64,000 nt of DNA from Chitinibacter fontanus (GCF_013423785.1 NZ_CP058952.1:248001-312000), one strand, 5' to 3'; numbered from the stretch's first letter, positions 1-8,580 are shown. Program-made: numbers and translations. The notes: generated by a model not told the origin, from the letters alone.

Positions 1-78
1 GACGAGTATTCAGATGAGTTACTCGATTTACTTTATAGCTACCATGAATATGGCTACCTCCACCCCACCGCCGAATAA
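1..78 (+). CDS. C-terminal end of an upstream protein (partial)
   Basis: Frame 1 is open from the first base and stops at TAA 76-78, giving about 25 residues ending in LLYSYHEYGYLHPTAE. The residue mix looks like a real protein end, and the stop lies 10 bases before the ATG at 89 that best fits the next gene. It is too short to name; an acyltransferase or similar gene upstream is possible but not shown here. Confidence 0.4.
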   Translation, partial: DEYSDELLDLLYSYHEYGYLHPTAE

Positions 79-88
79 CGCAGCAATG

Positions 89-550
89 AAGTTTGATACC
101 CGAACTGGGTATCAGACTGCGTTCAACGAAATAATTACGCAAGCGCGACATACATTAATATTGTGCGAGAACGATTTGGCCGAAAGCGACTTAGGTAGCT
201 TGCGCAACTATCAACGCCTTTGGGATTTTTTCTCGCAAGCTGCACCTGGTCGCCTGCAAGTGCTCGTGGCTAAGACTGAATTTCTCGCCCAGCAGTGCCC
301 CCGCTTTTTGCAATTAAAAGATCGGTTTGCACATTTAATTGAGCTGCGCCAAATTCCAGTGCATTTAAGTCACTGGCAAAAAGGCTGGGGCATCGCGGAC
401 GGGCATAGCTATTTAGTCCGTCATCATTACGACTGGTATCGTGGTGAATTAGCGAATGACGCTAAAAACATCGCATTGCTCAAACAGCAATTTGCCACAC
501 TTTGGGAACAATCCACCGCGACGAGTGCACTGCAACGCCTTGATTTATAA
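89..550 (+). CDS. PLD-like (DUF7931-type) hypothetical protein
   Basis: The protein is about 153 residues from ATG 89 and starts MKFDTRTGY. The reading frame is open further upstream (ATG at 14 and 44), but that part overlaps the end of the preceding frame, so the later start is preferred; no clear ribosome binding site decides it. The core (HTLILCENDLAESDLGS, then a later VHLSHWQKGWGIADGHSYLVR-like stretch that I cut short here) resembles small phospholipase-D-fold proteins that lack the HKD catalytic motif. Its function is unknown. It is probably cotranscribed with the partial gene before it. The fold call is from memory of the family, so it is tentative. Confidence 0.55.
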   Translation, partial: KFDTRTGYQTAFNEIITQARHTLILCENDLAESDLGSLRNYQRLWDFFSQAAPGRLQVLVAKTEFLAQQCPRFLQLKDRFAHLIELRQIPVHLSHWQKGWGIADGHSYLVRHHYDWYRGELANDAKNIALLKQQFATLWEQSTATSALQRLDL

Positions 551-750
551 GGATGTACACGACGTTACATGAAGTAGCAGATTCCACTGCGGAAAAGCGT
601 GCAGAACACTAGCAATTTGGAAGTGAGCTGATTAGAATTCAGTCCGTTGGTTGTGAACAAACACACACCGAAGTGAATTTTCGGTAATTGGCTAATAACC
701 CGATTACCTAATTGGTTAGTAATTAAACTTAATCTTTAAAGGATTTCAAA

Positions 751-954
751 ATGAAACAATCTTTGCTCGTTGCTGCTTTGTTGGCTGTTGCTTTGTCTGC
801 TTGTGGTAAAAAAGAAGAGCCAGTTGAAGCTGCTTCTGCTGTAGTTGAAGCTTCTGCTCCTGTTGAAGCATCTGCACCAGCTGCTGAAGCTTCTGCTGCT
901 ACTGAAGCTGCTTCTGCAGTTGCTTCTGCAGCTTCTGAAGTTGCTGCTAAGTAA
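751..954 (+). CDS. small Ala/Ser-rich lipoprotein
   Basis: A 67-residue protein with a lipoprotein signal peptide: MKQSLLVAALLAVALSACGKK, with lipobox LSAC and the lipidated Cys at about residue 18. The mature part is low complexity, made of repeats of the type EASA, VEASAP and AAEAS. This is known of Neisseriales and other betaproteobacterial envelope lipoproteins, but no enzyme motif is present. A good ribosome binding site (AAAGGA, 738-743) precedes the ATG, and a strong terminator follows at 977-1003, so it is a single-gene transcript. It may act as a cell-wall spacer or be a structural lipoprotein; that is inference. Confidence 0.75.
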   Translation: MKQSLLVAALLAVALSACGKKEEPVEAASAVVEASAPVEASAPAAEASAATEAASAVASAASEVAAK

Positions 955-976
955 TTCGGTTTTTACCGATTGCTTG

Positions 977-1003
977 AAAAGCCGACCGCAAGGTCGGCTT
1001 TTT
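977..1003 (+). terminator. Rho-independent terminator of the lipoprotein gene
   Basis: The stem AAGCCGACC / GGTCGGCTT with loop GCAA is followed by a T run, 24 bases after the lipoprotein stop codon. Confidence 0.85.
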
Positions 1004-1050
1004 GCATTTCTGGCGTACAATAAACGCACTTCTAACGCCACGCTGCTGAT

Positions 1051-2379
1051 ATGTCAGTTCAAATCTTGCTACCACGCTGGATTATCCCAGTTATCCCCCG
1101 CCACACTGTTTACACCGATCATGCGCTCGTGATTCAGGGCGAAAAAATTATCGCGCTACAAGCCACAGCTGATGCACTAAGCCGCTACCCTAGCGCAGAA
1201 ATCATCAAATTACCCGATCATGCACTCATGCCCGGCATGATTAATCTGCACACCCACTCGGCGATGACTTTGCTGCGTGGCTTTGCCGATGACTTACCGC
1301 TAATGCGCTGGCTCAATGAACACATTTGGCCTGCGGAAGGCACGCACGTTAGCGATGAATTTGTTTTTGACGGCACCAAACTGGCGATTGCCGAGATGAT
1401 TGCGGGTGGCACCACTTGCTGCAATGACATGTACTTCCACCACGGAGCGGTGGCTCGGGCGGCAATCGATACTCAATTCCGCATCACCGTGGGTTGCTCT
1501 ATCCTGGAATTCCCCACCCCATACGCCAGCAATGCCGATGACTACATTCGCAAAGCCTTAGCCTGCCGCGACGAATTTATCGGGGAAGATCTGGTGCAAT
1601 TTACGCTGGCTCCACACGCGCCGTACACGGTGAGCGACGCGACCTTCCGCCGGATTATCACACTAGCCGACGAACTGGAATTAGCCATTCACTGCCACAT
1701 TCATGAAAGTGCTGATGAAATTGCAGGCAGCCTTAAAGAATATGGCGTACGTCCACTGGAGCGACTGGCAGAGCTAGGATTACTCGATAGCCCGTTAATT
1801 GCCGCTCACATGGTGCACACTACCGAAAGTGAAATAGCCCTACTGGCAAAAAAAGGCATTCATATTGCCCACAATCCGGCCAGCAATCTAAAACTCGCCT
1901 CTGGCATCGCCCCGATTAGCCAACAACTGGCCGCGGGCATTAATGTTGGCATCGGTACCGATGGCGCAGCCAGCAATAACAAGCTGGATATGTTTGCCGA
2001 AATGCGCCTTGCCGCGCTACTGGCCAAAGGACAAAGTGATAACCCCGAAGCGGTTCCCGCCTGGCAAGCACTAGAAATGGCTACCATCAATGGCGCGACA
2101 GCGCTGGGCTTACAGGATAAAATTGGCAGCCTAGAAGTGGGAAAACAAGCGGATGTGATTGCACTAAATCTAGCGCAAGCAGGCACGCAACCATGCTACG
2201 ATCCCATTTCACATTTAGTCTATGCGGCCGATCGCACACAGGTCAGTGATGTCTGGATTGCCGGCCGTGCCGTTTACCGCCGACACGAACACCAGAGCTT
2301 GAATTTTGCAGAAGTGCTTAGCACTGCGCGCCATTGGCAAGGCAAAATTCAAGACAGTATTGCCCCGCAAACCAACTAG
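1051..2379 (+). CDS. mtaD: TRZ/ATZ-family amidohydrolase, 5-methylthioadenosine/S-adenosylhomocysteine deaminase
   Basis: A 442-residue cytosolic metal-dependent amidohydrolase. Visible motifs are the metal-binding HxH in [13 protein letters not shown] (residues 67 and 69), the later [17 protein letters not shown] and the conserved Asp in [14 protein letters not shown]. This layout is typical of MTA/SAH deaminases and related TRZ/ATZ enzymes (guanine deaminase, SsnA), which convert 5'-methylthioadenosine or S-adenosylhomocysteine to the inosyl form. It sits 11 bases before ubiG and forms an operon with ubiG and gph. Removing SAH, the by-product of the UbiG methylation, would fit this neighbourhood. 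The exact substrate cannot be read from the sequence. Confidence 0.85.
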   Translation: MSVQILLPRWIIPVIPRHTVYTDHALVIQGEKIIALQATADALSRYPSAEIIKLPDHALMPGMINLHTHSAMTLLRGFADDLPLMRWLNEHIWPAEGTHVSDEFVFDGTKLAIAEMIAGGTTCCNDMYFHHGAVARAAIDTQFRITVGCSILEFPTPYASNADDYIRKALACRDEFIGEDLVQFTLAPHAPYTVSDATFRRIITLADELELAIHCHIHESADEIAGSLKEYGVRPLERLAELGLLDSPLIAAHMVHTTESEIALLAKKGIHIAHNPASNLKLASGIAPISQQLAAGINVGIGTDGAASNNKLDMFAEMRLAALLAKGQSDNPEAVPAWQALEMATINGATALGLQDKIGSLEVGKQADVIALNLAQAGTQPCYDPISHLVYAADRTQVSDVWIAGRAVYRRHEHQSLNFAEVLSTARHWQGKIQDSIAPQTN

Positions 2380-2390
2380 GGATTACCGTT

Positions 2391-3104
2391 GTGACTGATA
2401 CCCATACAATCAATGTTGATGATGGCGAGATCGCCAAATTTTCTGCACTCGCGCACAAATGGTGGGATAAAACCAGCGAGTTCAAACCACTACACGAAAT
2501 CAACCCGCTGCGCATTGGCTTTATCGACCAGCATTCGGGTATTAAAGACCTGAAAATTTTAGATGTAGGCTGCGGTGGTGGTATTTTGTCCGAAGGCCTC
2601 GCCGAGCGCGGCGCGCAAGTCACTGGGATTGATCTGGCTGAAAAATCACTCAAAGTTGCCAAACTGCATTTATTCGAGTCAGGCCTCACCATCGATTACC
2701 GCAAAATCCCGGTTGAAGAGCTCGCAGCGGCCGAGCCAGAAAGCTACGACGTGGTTACCTGCATGGAAATGCTCGAACACGTACCCTCACCCGCCAGCAT
2801 TGTCGAAGCCTGCGCGCGCCTCGTAAAACCGGGCGGCTGGGTGTTTTTCTCGACCTTAAATCGCAACCCAAAATCGTACTTACTCGCGGTGGTGGGTGCT
2901 GAATATGTACTCAATATGCTGCCGCGTGGCACGCACGACTACGATAAGTTTATCAAGCCATCGGAGTTGGCTCGCATGACGCGGACCGTGGGGCTTGATA
3001 CTGTCGCGGTCACCGGCATGACGTTCAACCCGCTGACGCAAGTGTATAAACTTACCGACGACACCGACGTGAATTACCTCGTCGCAACGCGTAAAGGCGT
3101 ATGA
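2391..3104 (+). CDS. ubiG: ubiquinone biosynthesis O-methyltransferase
   Basis: A 237-residue class I SAM-dependent methyltransferase. GTG 2391 is chosen because it follows the mtaD stop by 11 bases and has AGGGA at 2378-2382. The SAM-binding motif [19 protein letters not shown] is followed by VTGID. The family catalyses both O-methylation steps of ubiquinone synthesis. The N-terminal [20 protein letters not shown] and later [14 protein letters not shown] segment are typical UbiG signatures. It overlaps gph by ATGA, which suggests translational coupling. Confidence 0.93.
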   Translation: MTDTHTINVDDGEIAKFSALAHKWWDKTSEFKPLHEINPLRIGFIDQHSGIKDLKILDVGCGGGILSEGLAERGAQVTGIDLAEKSLKVAKLHLFESGLTIDYRKIPVEELAAAEPESYDVVTCMEMLEHVPSPASIVEACARLVKPGGWVFFSTLNRNPKSYLLAVVGAEYVLNMLPRGTHDYDKFIKPSELARMTRTVGLDTVAVTGMTFNPLTQVYKLTDDTDVNYLVATRKGV

Positions 3105-3757
3105 ACATGATCAAAGCCGTGTTGTTTGACCTCGATGGCACCTTGGCCGACACCGCACCCGATATGGGCGCGGCGCTTAATCGGCTACTGATCGAAGAGG
3201 GCATTGCGCCACGTTCGCTGGACGATATTCGTCCGGTGACCAGCCACGGTGCGCGGGGCTTGCTGGAGCTGGGCTTTGGCATTGGGCCAAGCCACACGCG
3301 CTTTGGTGAACTGCGCGAACGCTTTTTAGACCTCTACGCCGAAAAGATTTGCGAAGGCACCACGCTATTTGACGGCATTAGCGAGCTAATTAGCGAGATC
3401 GACGCGCGCGGTATGCGCTGGGGCATTATCACCAATAAGCCGATGCGCTTCACCGACCCGCTGGTGCAATTACTCCCCCTACCTATCGCCCCACAGACTT
3501 GTGTTTCTGGAGATACTGTAGGCATACCCAAGCCTGATGCCAAGCCCATGCTGCATGCCGCCGCAGAGCTGGGCATTGATCCGATTCATTGTCTGTATGT
3601 CGGCGATGCCGAGCGCGACATCGAGGCGGGCCGCCGCGTAGGGATGAAAACTGTGCTGGCCAACTATGGCTACATCAGCGACACCGACCAGCCCGAAAGC
3701 TGGGGCGCCGATTTGAGTATTAATCATCCGCTCGAATTGCTAGGCCATTTGGGGTAA
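3101..3757 (+). CDS. gph: HAD hydrolase, phosphoglycolate phosphatase
   Basis: A 218-residue HAD-superfamily phosphatase. It shows motif [15 protein letters not shown] with both catalytic Asp residues, motif II ITNKP, motif III Lys in GIPKPDAKP and motif [18 protein letters not shown]. The ubiG-gph pairing is common in gammaproteobacteria and betaproteobacteria; the product removes 2-phosphoglycolate or similar phosphoesters in the cytosol. The ATG overlaps the ubiG stop (ATGA); a second ATG lies two codons later. MupP-type N-acetylmuramic acid 6-phosphate phosphatase is a close relative and cannot be excluded. Confidence 0.85.
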   Translation: MNMIKAVLFDLDGTLADTAPDMGAALNRLLIEEGIAPRSLDDIRPVTSHGARGLLELGFGIGPSHTRFGELRERFLDLYAEKICEGTTLFDGISELISEIDARGMRWGIITNKPMRFTDPLVQLLPLPIAPQTCVSGDTVGIPKPDAKPMLHAAAELGIDPIHCLYVGDAERDIEAGRRVGMKTVLANYGYISDTDQPESWGADLSINHPLELLGHLG

Positions 3758-3763
3758 GCAAGG

Positions 3764-3769
3764 TATAAT
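3764..3769 (+). promoter_or_regulatory. -10 box of ssrA
   Basis: A perfect TATAAT lies 40 bases upstream of the mature tmRNA 5' end, right after gph. No convincing -35 at 17 bases was found (TTGCTA at 3737 is too far). Confidence 0.6.
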
Positions 3770-3808
3770 CGCCATTCTTCACTTCGCATGAAGACAGCTG
3801 TAAAAACT

Positions 3809-4170
3809 GGGGGTGCCATGGTTTCGACAGGGGTTGCAAAGCGGATGAGGGCATGTCGGGGTCTCAGCTGCCCGTAAAAACAACTGAAAACAAATAGTCG
3901 CAAACGACGAAACTTACGCTCTAGCTGCTTAAGCTAGACTCTGCACCGCAAGGCCCATCGGGCGGGTCGGGTAAAACCGGCAGCAGAGTCATTTAGATGG
4001 GATCGCTTTGATTCGGGTTACTTGGATCAAGGTTAAATTAAGGTGACTCGCTCTCTTCAAGCCTGCCCATCGGCGTGATTGAGAGTTAAAACCCAAATGA
4101 TAAGGCTAAACATGTAGAACTCACTGTAGAGTGCTTCTGGACGGGGGTTCAACTCCCCCCACCTCCACCA
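3809..4170 (+). ncRNA. ssrA: transfer-messenger RNA (tmRNA)
   Basis: A tmRNA of 362 bases. It begins GGGGGTGCCATGGTTTCGAC and ends with the T-arm GGGGGTTCAACTCCCCCC and the acceptor CACCTCCACCA. The mRNA-like part encodes the resume tag ANDETYALAA followed by TAA (3900-3932); this tag is known from Neisseria. The RNA rescues stalled ribosomes with SmpB. Its 3' end doubles as the attachment site of the island that follows: the last 14 bases of the gene lie in the 15-bp att repeat, so the gene stays complete after integration. Confidence 0.97.
3900..3932 (+). other. tmRNA resume tag reading frame
   Basis: Codons GCA AAC GAC GAA ACT TAC, then GCT CTA GCT GCT, then TAA, encode the proteolysis tag ANDETYALAA. 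The resume codon is GCA, and the end LAA is the usual ClpXP degron. Confidence 0.95.
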
Positions 4171-4171
4171 A
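4157..4171 (+). repeat. left attachment site (attL) in ssrA 3' end
   Basis: CCCCACCTCCACCAA, identical to 36762-36776; the neighbouring bases differ on the right (ACACG here, TTACT there). Confidence 0.88.
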
Positions 4172-4177
4172 CACGCG

Positions 4178-4213
4178 AAGATAAAGCCCTGATTTTTAAG
4201 GGCTTTATCTTTT
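4178..4213 (+). terminator. island-borne terminator behind ssrA
   Basis: A 13-bp stem AAGATAAAGCCCT / AGGGCTTTATCTT with an 8-base loop and trailing T residues lies 7 bases inside the island. It probably replaces the terminator that ssrA lost on integration. It also faces the leftward gene ending at 4340 and may serve both strands. Confidence 0.8.
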
Positions 4214-4227
4214 AATACATAGCTCGG

Positions 4228-4246
4228 TGTACCATTCAATGTACCA
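4228..4246 (+). repeat. paired TGTACCA repeats, probable arm-type integrase sites (left)
   Basis: TGTACCATTCAATGTACCA: two TGTACCA units 12 bases apart, 57 bases inside attL. A near-copy (17 of 19 bases) lies at 36625-36643 near attR. Tyrosine integrases bind such arm sites with their N-terminal domain. Confidence 0.65.
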
Positions 4247-4339
4247 TGCAGCAGTGGCTTGTCTTGGCACTTTCTGGAACACTGTAGACACTCTTTGACC
4301 TCCCAGATAAGAAGATGCACTCAAACGTGCCTGAACACT

Positions 4340-5392
4340 TCAAAGCATGACACCCCGCCCAAATGTTTTGCCATTTACACCTTTTGACTGAATGAGCGCA
4401 TCAACCTTGGTCAAATAGCCAATGACGTTTTTACACACAGTATCGAGCTTTTGACGATCATTTAACTTCAACTCCCCTAAACCATAGCCCGCACTATTTC
4501 GATGCCCATTGATTCTGGCTGCTCGATTGCAATTATGAAAAGCACCTTGCCCAGCAGTGATTGTTTCTTTCCAGTAATTCCCGATCTGATCTGCATACCA
4601 CTCCTCTTTCCAGACATGATCGCCATCGAATAGTAGTATCCAATGGAAATGGAACCCCATTTCCTTGCCATATTCCAGCCGCCAGATAAAACCCACTACA
4701 TTTTTAAATAGCTGATTATTTCTCTGATTTTCAGTAAAGCGCTTAAAGTGCTTTTTACAGAGCACCTCATCGTGCCTTTCAGGAGAGTTTAGTTGGTAAG
4801 TTAGATCCAATCGTACTACGCGCAATCGCTTGTATTTATCCAACAAGCGACACAAATACTTAACCGCCCCTTGGTGATTTTTACTAGCAAGACCACACCA
4901 ATACGCGACCTTCTTTTGAAATTTGGGTTGGCGCACTGCTATTCGCATGCGTTCGATGAAATCATTAAAGTGATACGCAGCCATACGACCATCAAACATC
5001 ACATAGCTTGGACTAACATACCGCCACTCTTGACCATCTAGCATCGTCAGCAAAAGCTCTACAGTAGGGCTGAATGCTTTTTTAGGTAGTGTGTGACTAA
5101 GCGCTTGTTTTGCAGGCAATCGAGACAAGGTATTAAACAGTTTTCCAAGTATATTGGTCTTCAGTTGAACTTGACCTTGTACAGAAACTCTCTCTTCAAA
5201 AGGCGGCTCGTTAATCATTTGAATTTGCTTCATCATTTTTTCAATTCTTGCCAACGTTGCAATTGACAAACAGCCACGATCAATCAAAGTGAATTCATGC
5301 CCAGATAAATGATATATTTGTAAATTTAATGCAACACTCTCAGATTTCTCAATATCTTTAAGGTGACAACTCAGGTATTCAGTAGACAACAT
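4340..5392 (-). CDS. inovirus Gp2 / YagK-YfjJ domain protein, probable replication initiator
   Basis: A 350-residue protein. The C-terminal half (about residues 130-350) has the layout of the YagK/YfjJ C-terminal domain, also called inovirus Gp2: LRVVRLDLTYQL, then FIWRLEYGKEMGFHFHWILL, where HFHW resembles an HUH metal motif, and NVIGYLTKVDALIQSKG near the end with a possible nicking Tyr. Such proteins sit in phage satellites and integrated islands and are thought to start rolling-circle-type replication. The N-terminal 120 residues are not recognised. It is the last gene of a leftward module with the DUF3987 ATPase and AlpA, separated from them by 384 bases holding hairpins. The family call is from motifs; activity is inferred. 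Confidence 0.75.
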   Translation of the reverse strand: MLSTEYLSCHLKDIEKSESVALNLQIYHLSGHEFTLIDRGCLSIATLARIEKMMKQIQMINEPPFEERVSVQGQVQLKTNILGKLFNTLSRLPAKQALSHTLPKKAFSPTVELLLTMLDGQEWRYVSPSYVMFDGRMAAYHFNDFIERMRIAVRQPKFQKKVAYWCGLASKNHQGAVKYLCRLLDKYKRLRVVRLDLTYQLNSPERHDEVLCKKHFKRFTENQRNNQLFKNVVGFIWRLEYGKEMGFHFHWILLFDGDHVWKEEWYADQIGNYWKETITAGQGAFHNCNRAARINGHRNSAGYGLGELKLNDRQKLDTVCKNVIGYLTKVDALIQSKGVNGKTFGRGVML

Positions 5393-5776
5393 TATTAGCT
5401 CCGATGCTTTATCATGACAATTATATTAGACTGTATTATTTTATTGCCACCACAAGTAAAGCAATATAAAACCATATAACACTAATAACCGGACCAAAAA
5501 GAAGAACAAACTACATTGCGCACATCAAATTCACAAGAGCAAATAGATTATACGCAATACAATTCATATAATTAGCAATGTACATACTTAGCATCCATTT
5601 TCCAATTCAAAACAACTTAGTCACCATATTAAAAACCAGTATAAAAAAATGCCCGATTAATCGGGCACTACAATGAAAGGCAAAAGCATAGGGTAAGGTA
5701 TAAAAAAACCAAATCGAACCTTACCCTACAAACAACTGGTTCACCGCGAACAGACCGCGTTGACCGCATGTTCGCA
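5393..5776. other. gene-free, AT-rich region with hairpins; possible origin
   Basis: There is no gene here. The region is AT-rich from 5400 to 5640. It holds the palindrome TGCCCGATTAATCGGGCA (5650-5667), which followed by T residues on the minus strand is a terminator for the DUF3987 gene; an inverted repeat TAGGGTAAGGT / ACCTTACCCTA (5689-5699 and 5718-5728); and three spaced ACCGC(G/A) units at about 5744-5767. Next to a putative HUH-type initiator this could be an origin, which is inference. Confidence 0.45.
5643..5668 (-). terminator. terminator of the AlpA-DUF3987 unit
   Basis: Read leftward, the perfect palindrome TGCCCGATTAATCGGGCA runs into seven T residues, about 110 bases after the DUF3987 stop. 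Confidence 0.7.
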
Positions 5777-7306
5777 TCACAAAGTAAAAGTTGAAAACGC
5801 ACTAAATGGTGTTTTTTTCTTACGGCCAAAACGATATCGATTTATAGCCAAACCTAATGACGCAGTGTCATAATTGTCTCTAGGAGATGTATCTATGTAG
5901 TTAAGGTTTTCGTAAAAAAAGTTACCTATTCTGTTAATACTTGCTAAATATTCAATCGCTGGATTTAATTCCTCAATTTTACGCAGCCTAGTTGGTATGG
6001 CAAGTTTCATTATTTCAGACTTCAAGACATAGCGATTACTATTCTTAAGAGTGAATCCAACAAGCCATTCCCAAAGAGCCTCAGCATTTTGATGTAATTG
6101 ACTCTGTTTCTCTGGCTCCCCAAATACAGCTAAAAATTCATCAGTAAAATAATCCATGATATTTTCTGCAAATTTAACGAAGCCCACAGTAATCACATCC
6201 CAATCCGATTCGAATAACGACAAAGCAGCAGCGATCCGGGCAATATTTCTAACTTTTTTTGAACCATGATCTTTTGCTTTTGAGAGGGCTCCATCTGGCA
6301 TCATTGAAGACTCAATTTTCTGCCCTAATTGTATTAAATAATTAGCGGCATGAGGATCAAAATATAAGACTTTTCTAGTAGTAACAGGCTCACCATTTGA
6401 GTCAATACTACTAAGCATAAGCTCACGCATGCGGGCATACAATGAATCGAGATCAGGCGACGTAAAATTTAAATCTTCAATATTGCGATAGCCTTGTGTA
6501 CTTTTTGGTTTGCATACAAGAAAACGAGCCCAAAAACCAATTCCTCGTGCTTCCCCTTGCCGACGCTCAAAGTAGCGCAGCAACTGAGATTCCTGCAATG
6601 CAAACATACCTGCAACCCGAGGAGATTTTACAAAAACGGTTGTTTGTTCCACGCTTGTGTCTTTACTGAGACTTTTACCATCCCAAGCATGGATGAAAAT
6701 TGGCAAATCATTAGCTGGTCGGCCATTAAAAAACTCTCCCGCCTCATCAAGATCAATACACACATTTGGCCAGTGAATTTTCAAGCCAGACAAAAATGCC
6801 TCTGGCGTAAATTTGCTATAACTAAATTTAATCAGCCGTGGTTTTTTGGGTGAGGCATCTTGATGCAGCTCGATACGTTTTTCAATTTCCTCAATAGGGA
6901 GATCTTTGCAAACAGCTCTGGTCAACTCCTTTTTCAAGGCATCATCGTGAATTTTCCAGATTTTTTCGGCTACACTGAACTCCTTCATTCGAGTAGTGTG
7001 TTGATCCGCAAGTTCGCTTTCGAGATCTACAATAGCTTGCCGAATTAAGTCAAGTACTGCGCTTTTACCTTCACCTGAGTCTGCGATAATCAAGGAAAAA
7101 AGTCCCAGCGGGGTCATACGCCCATCAGGCATCTGAAGATCATAAACCCCTTGACCTGCCTCTGAATAAACGGTCAACAACATAGCGACAATCAGTGAGA
7201 TTGGAGAGCCCGTTTTTTTGTGAATTTGTTCAACATATTGACTTGTACGTTTGGGCAAGTCCCATTCATAAGAGCTATTTTGAGCCAATGAAGTTGCATA
7301 GTTCAT
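5777..7306 (-). CDS. DUF3987 (YfjI-type) ATPase
   Basis: A 509-residue protein starting MNYATSLAQNSSYEW. The start at 7306 is chosen because GGAGG stands 6 bases before it and because it overlaps the alpA stop (ATGA); the frame is open further upstream. A P-loop IADSGEGKSAVLDL is at about residues 75-90, and an acidic strand VCIDLDEAGEFFNG with a downstream VAGMFALQESQLL-type segment matches DUF3987/YfjI proteins. These occur in P4-like satellites and integrated plasmids next to a Rep/YfjJ protein, and are thought to be replication helicases or primase partners. The conserved core is in the first 400 residues. The codon use is AT-rich compared with the flanking core genes, as in the rest of this module. 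Confidence 0.75.
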   Translation of the reverse strand: MNYATSLAQNSSYEWDLPKRTSQYVEQIHKKTGSPISLIVAMLLTVYSEAGQGVYDLQMPDGRMTPLGLFSLIIADSGEGKSAVLDLIRQAIVDLESELADQHTTRMKEFSVAEKIWKIHDDALKKELTRAVCKDLPIEEIEKRIELHQDASPKKPRLIKFSYSKFTPEAFLSGLKIHWPNVCIDLDEAGEFFNGRPANDLPIFIHAWDGKSLSKDTSVEQTTVFVKSPRVAGMFALQESQLLRYFERRQGEARGIGFWARFLVCKPKSTQGYRNIEDLNFTSPDLDSLYARMRELMLSSIDSNGEPVTTRKVLYFDPHAANYLIQLGQKIESSMMPDGALSKAKDHGSKKVRNIARIAAALSLFESDWDVITVGFVKFAENIMDYFTDEFLAVFGEPEKQSQLHQNAEALWEWLVGFTLKNSNRYVLKSEIMKLAIPTRLRKIEELNPAIEYLASINRIGNFFYENLNYIDTSPRDNYDTASLGLAINRYRFGRKKKTPFSAFSTFTL

Positions 7307-7563
7307 ACTGCACCTCCAACGAATTGGTTTTGATTTGCTACCAACGAAGGATTTGCGCAATGTAGAATCCATGCCTCAACATCGGACTCAAGCCAGCCAA
7401 CAAGGCGAGCACCTGCTCCAAGCTTAAATGGTCGTGGGAAGCTGGGATCGTATGAAGCGCTATTGGGGTTTAATTTTGCATACAGCGTTGATCGAGCAAT
7501 ACCCAGACGATCCTGAAGTTGCTTGCGTCGTAAAATGCAGATCTGTTTCGGTGTGGCAGACAT
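7303..7563 (-). CDS. AlpA-family excisionase/transcription activator
   Basis: An 86-residue MerR-type winged-helix protein. The helix-turn-helix is in ILRRKQLQDRLGIARSTLYA (residues 8-27), followed by SFPRPFKLGAGARLVGWLES, the signature of AlpA proteins. ATG 7563 is chosen because AAGGAA precedes it; an upstream in-frame start at 7611 lacks this. AlpA of the CP4-57 island switches on excision, so this protein may control the island. Its stop overlaps the start of the DUF3987 gene, which implies translational coupling. Confidence 0.82.
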   Translation of the reverse strand: MSATPKQICILRRKQLQDRLGIARSTLYAKLNPNSASYDPSFPRPFKLGAGARLVGWLESDVEAWILHCANPSLVANQNQFVGGAV

Positions 7564-7653
7564 TGTTAGTTTCCTTGAGTTTGAAATGGATGTCACCGGA
7601 GTGACAACCACAAGATAAACTCAAGAAAAAAATTATTCTGCCCGCGTGCCAGC

Positions 7654-8361
7654 TCATCTGGCTGCGTTGGTGGTAGAACTCCTGCGTTTGCTAGCAAACA
7701 GGGCGTCACGATCATCAAAAGCGTTGAACCATTCCTGCAATCTTGTTTGCACCGAGTTTTCAGAAAGTTCAATACCATGCCTACCTGCGATCTCAATAGC
7801 CTGGTCTTGTAATCTAGCCGCTGCAACATAAGCGGATTTCCAAGGTTCGCCGGTTTTTTCAACCGCATCTTTCAATAGCTGATGTAGCTCATCTTTAATC
7901 GGTTGGTATTTTTTTTGCTTCGCCACCCCACCTTTTTGTGCTTTTTGGCTACTTATCTTTTTAAGACTTTGCTGCATTATCCATTCATTCGCACATATGT
8001 ACTGAAGGATTCCAAGCCATTTTTGAGCCTGTAACAAATAATACCAAGTGCCATTTACATCTACGCTCTCCATATATCTTCCAGCCAGATAAAGTGCGTG
8101 ATATACAACTTCTATGTAAATGAACAAATCATCGCGAGAAGGTTGACGGAATTTTTCAATTGCAAGTTTTTCGATTTTTTCGTCAAGTATTTTTAAATCC
8201 CGATTACATTGCTGCTTCAAATATTCTGCGAGAATAAGCACTTCTTCATCAGTTTTTTCCAGGGTTAAGTGTAAGAAGCATTCTTGGACAGAATCATGTG
8301 TTGTTTTATAAATATCAGCCAAACTCTGATCGTGATATTGCGGCAAAATCGATGAGCCCAT
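7654..8361 (-). CDS. hypothetical island protein, helical
   Basis: A 235-residue protein not recognised by family. It is mainly helical: charged helices at about residues 25-75 (EYLKQQCNRDLKILDEKIEK), a hydrophobic aromatic block around residues 85-130, and a lysine-rich region SSQKAQKGGVAKQKKYQP at about 135-155. The C-terminus ends RRSSTTNAAR. AAAGGA lies before ATG 8361. It is the first gene of the leftward module with AlpA, 90 bases upstream of it. The lysine-rich segment could bind DNA, as in replication or partition accessory proteins; this is inference only. Confidence 0.6.
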   Translation of the reverse strand: MGSSILPQYHDQSLADIYKTTHDSVQECFLHLTLEKTDEEVLILAEYLKQQCNRDLKILDEKIEKLAIEKFRQPSRDDLFIYIEVVYHALYLAGRYMESVDVNGTWYYLLQAQKWLGILQYICANEWIMQQSLKKISSQKAQKGGVAKQKKYQPIKDELHQLLKDAVEKTGEPWKSAYVAAARLQDQAIEIAGRHGIELSENSVQTRLQEWFNAFDDRDALFASKRRSSTTNAAR

Positions 8362-8426
8362 CTTAGCGTTCCTTTATATAAAATGATGAGTCCTACTGAA
8401 CAATGTACTGTGCCCTCCCCTCAGCC

Positions 8427-8440
8427 TGATGCTTGCATCA
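8427..8440. promoter_or_regulatory. inverted repeat in the divergent control region
   Basis: TGATGC-TT-GCATCA lies between the leftward gene starting at 8361 and the rightward gene at 8625. It is a candidate operator for a regulator of the island; no binder can be named. Confidence 0.35.
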
Positions 8441-8580
8441 TGCAGATCTGGCTACCCTCACCGTTTTACATACAGTCAGAGAAACCCAACTCTTCAATAT
8501 TAGAAATTAATAATATAGATTTCTTCAGACCTATATCACTGTAATAGAAACATTGTTGTTTTCACATCAACTCATCATTC

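Noticed and set aside
736..1041. Ser/Arg-rich open frame antisense to the Ala-rich lipoprotein gene
   Set aside because: It is the mirror of a low-complexity coding repeat; no start signal, and the sense gene has a clear signal peptide and terminator.
845..1132. Leu/Lys repeat frame overlapping the lipoprotein gene
   Set aside because: Shifted reading of the same repeat that runs through the terminator into mtaD.
4057..4320. Protein-coding frame across the ssrA 3' end
   Set aside because: It lies on the opposite strand of the tmRNA and the following terminator; the RNA gene explains the sequence.
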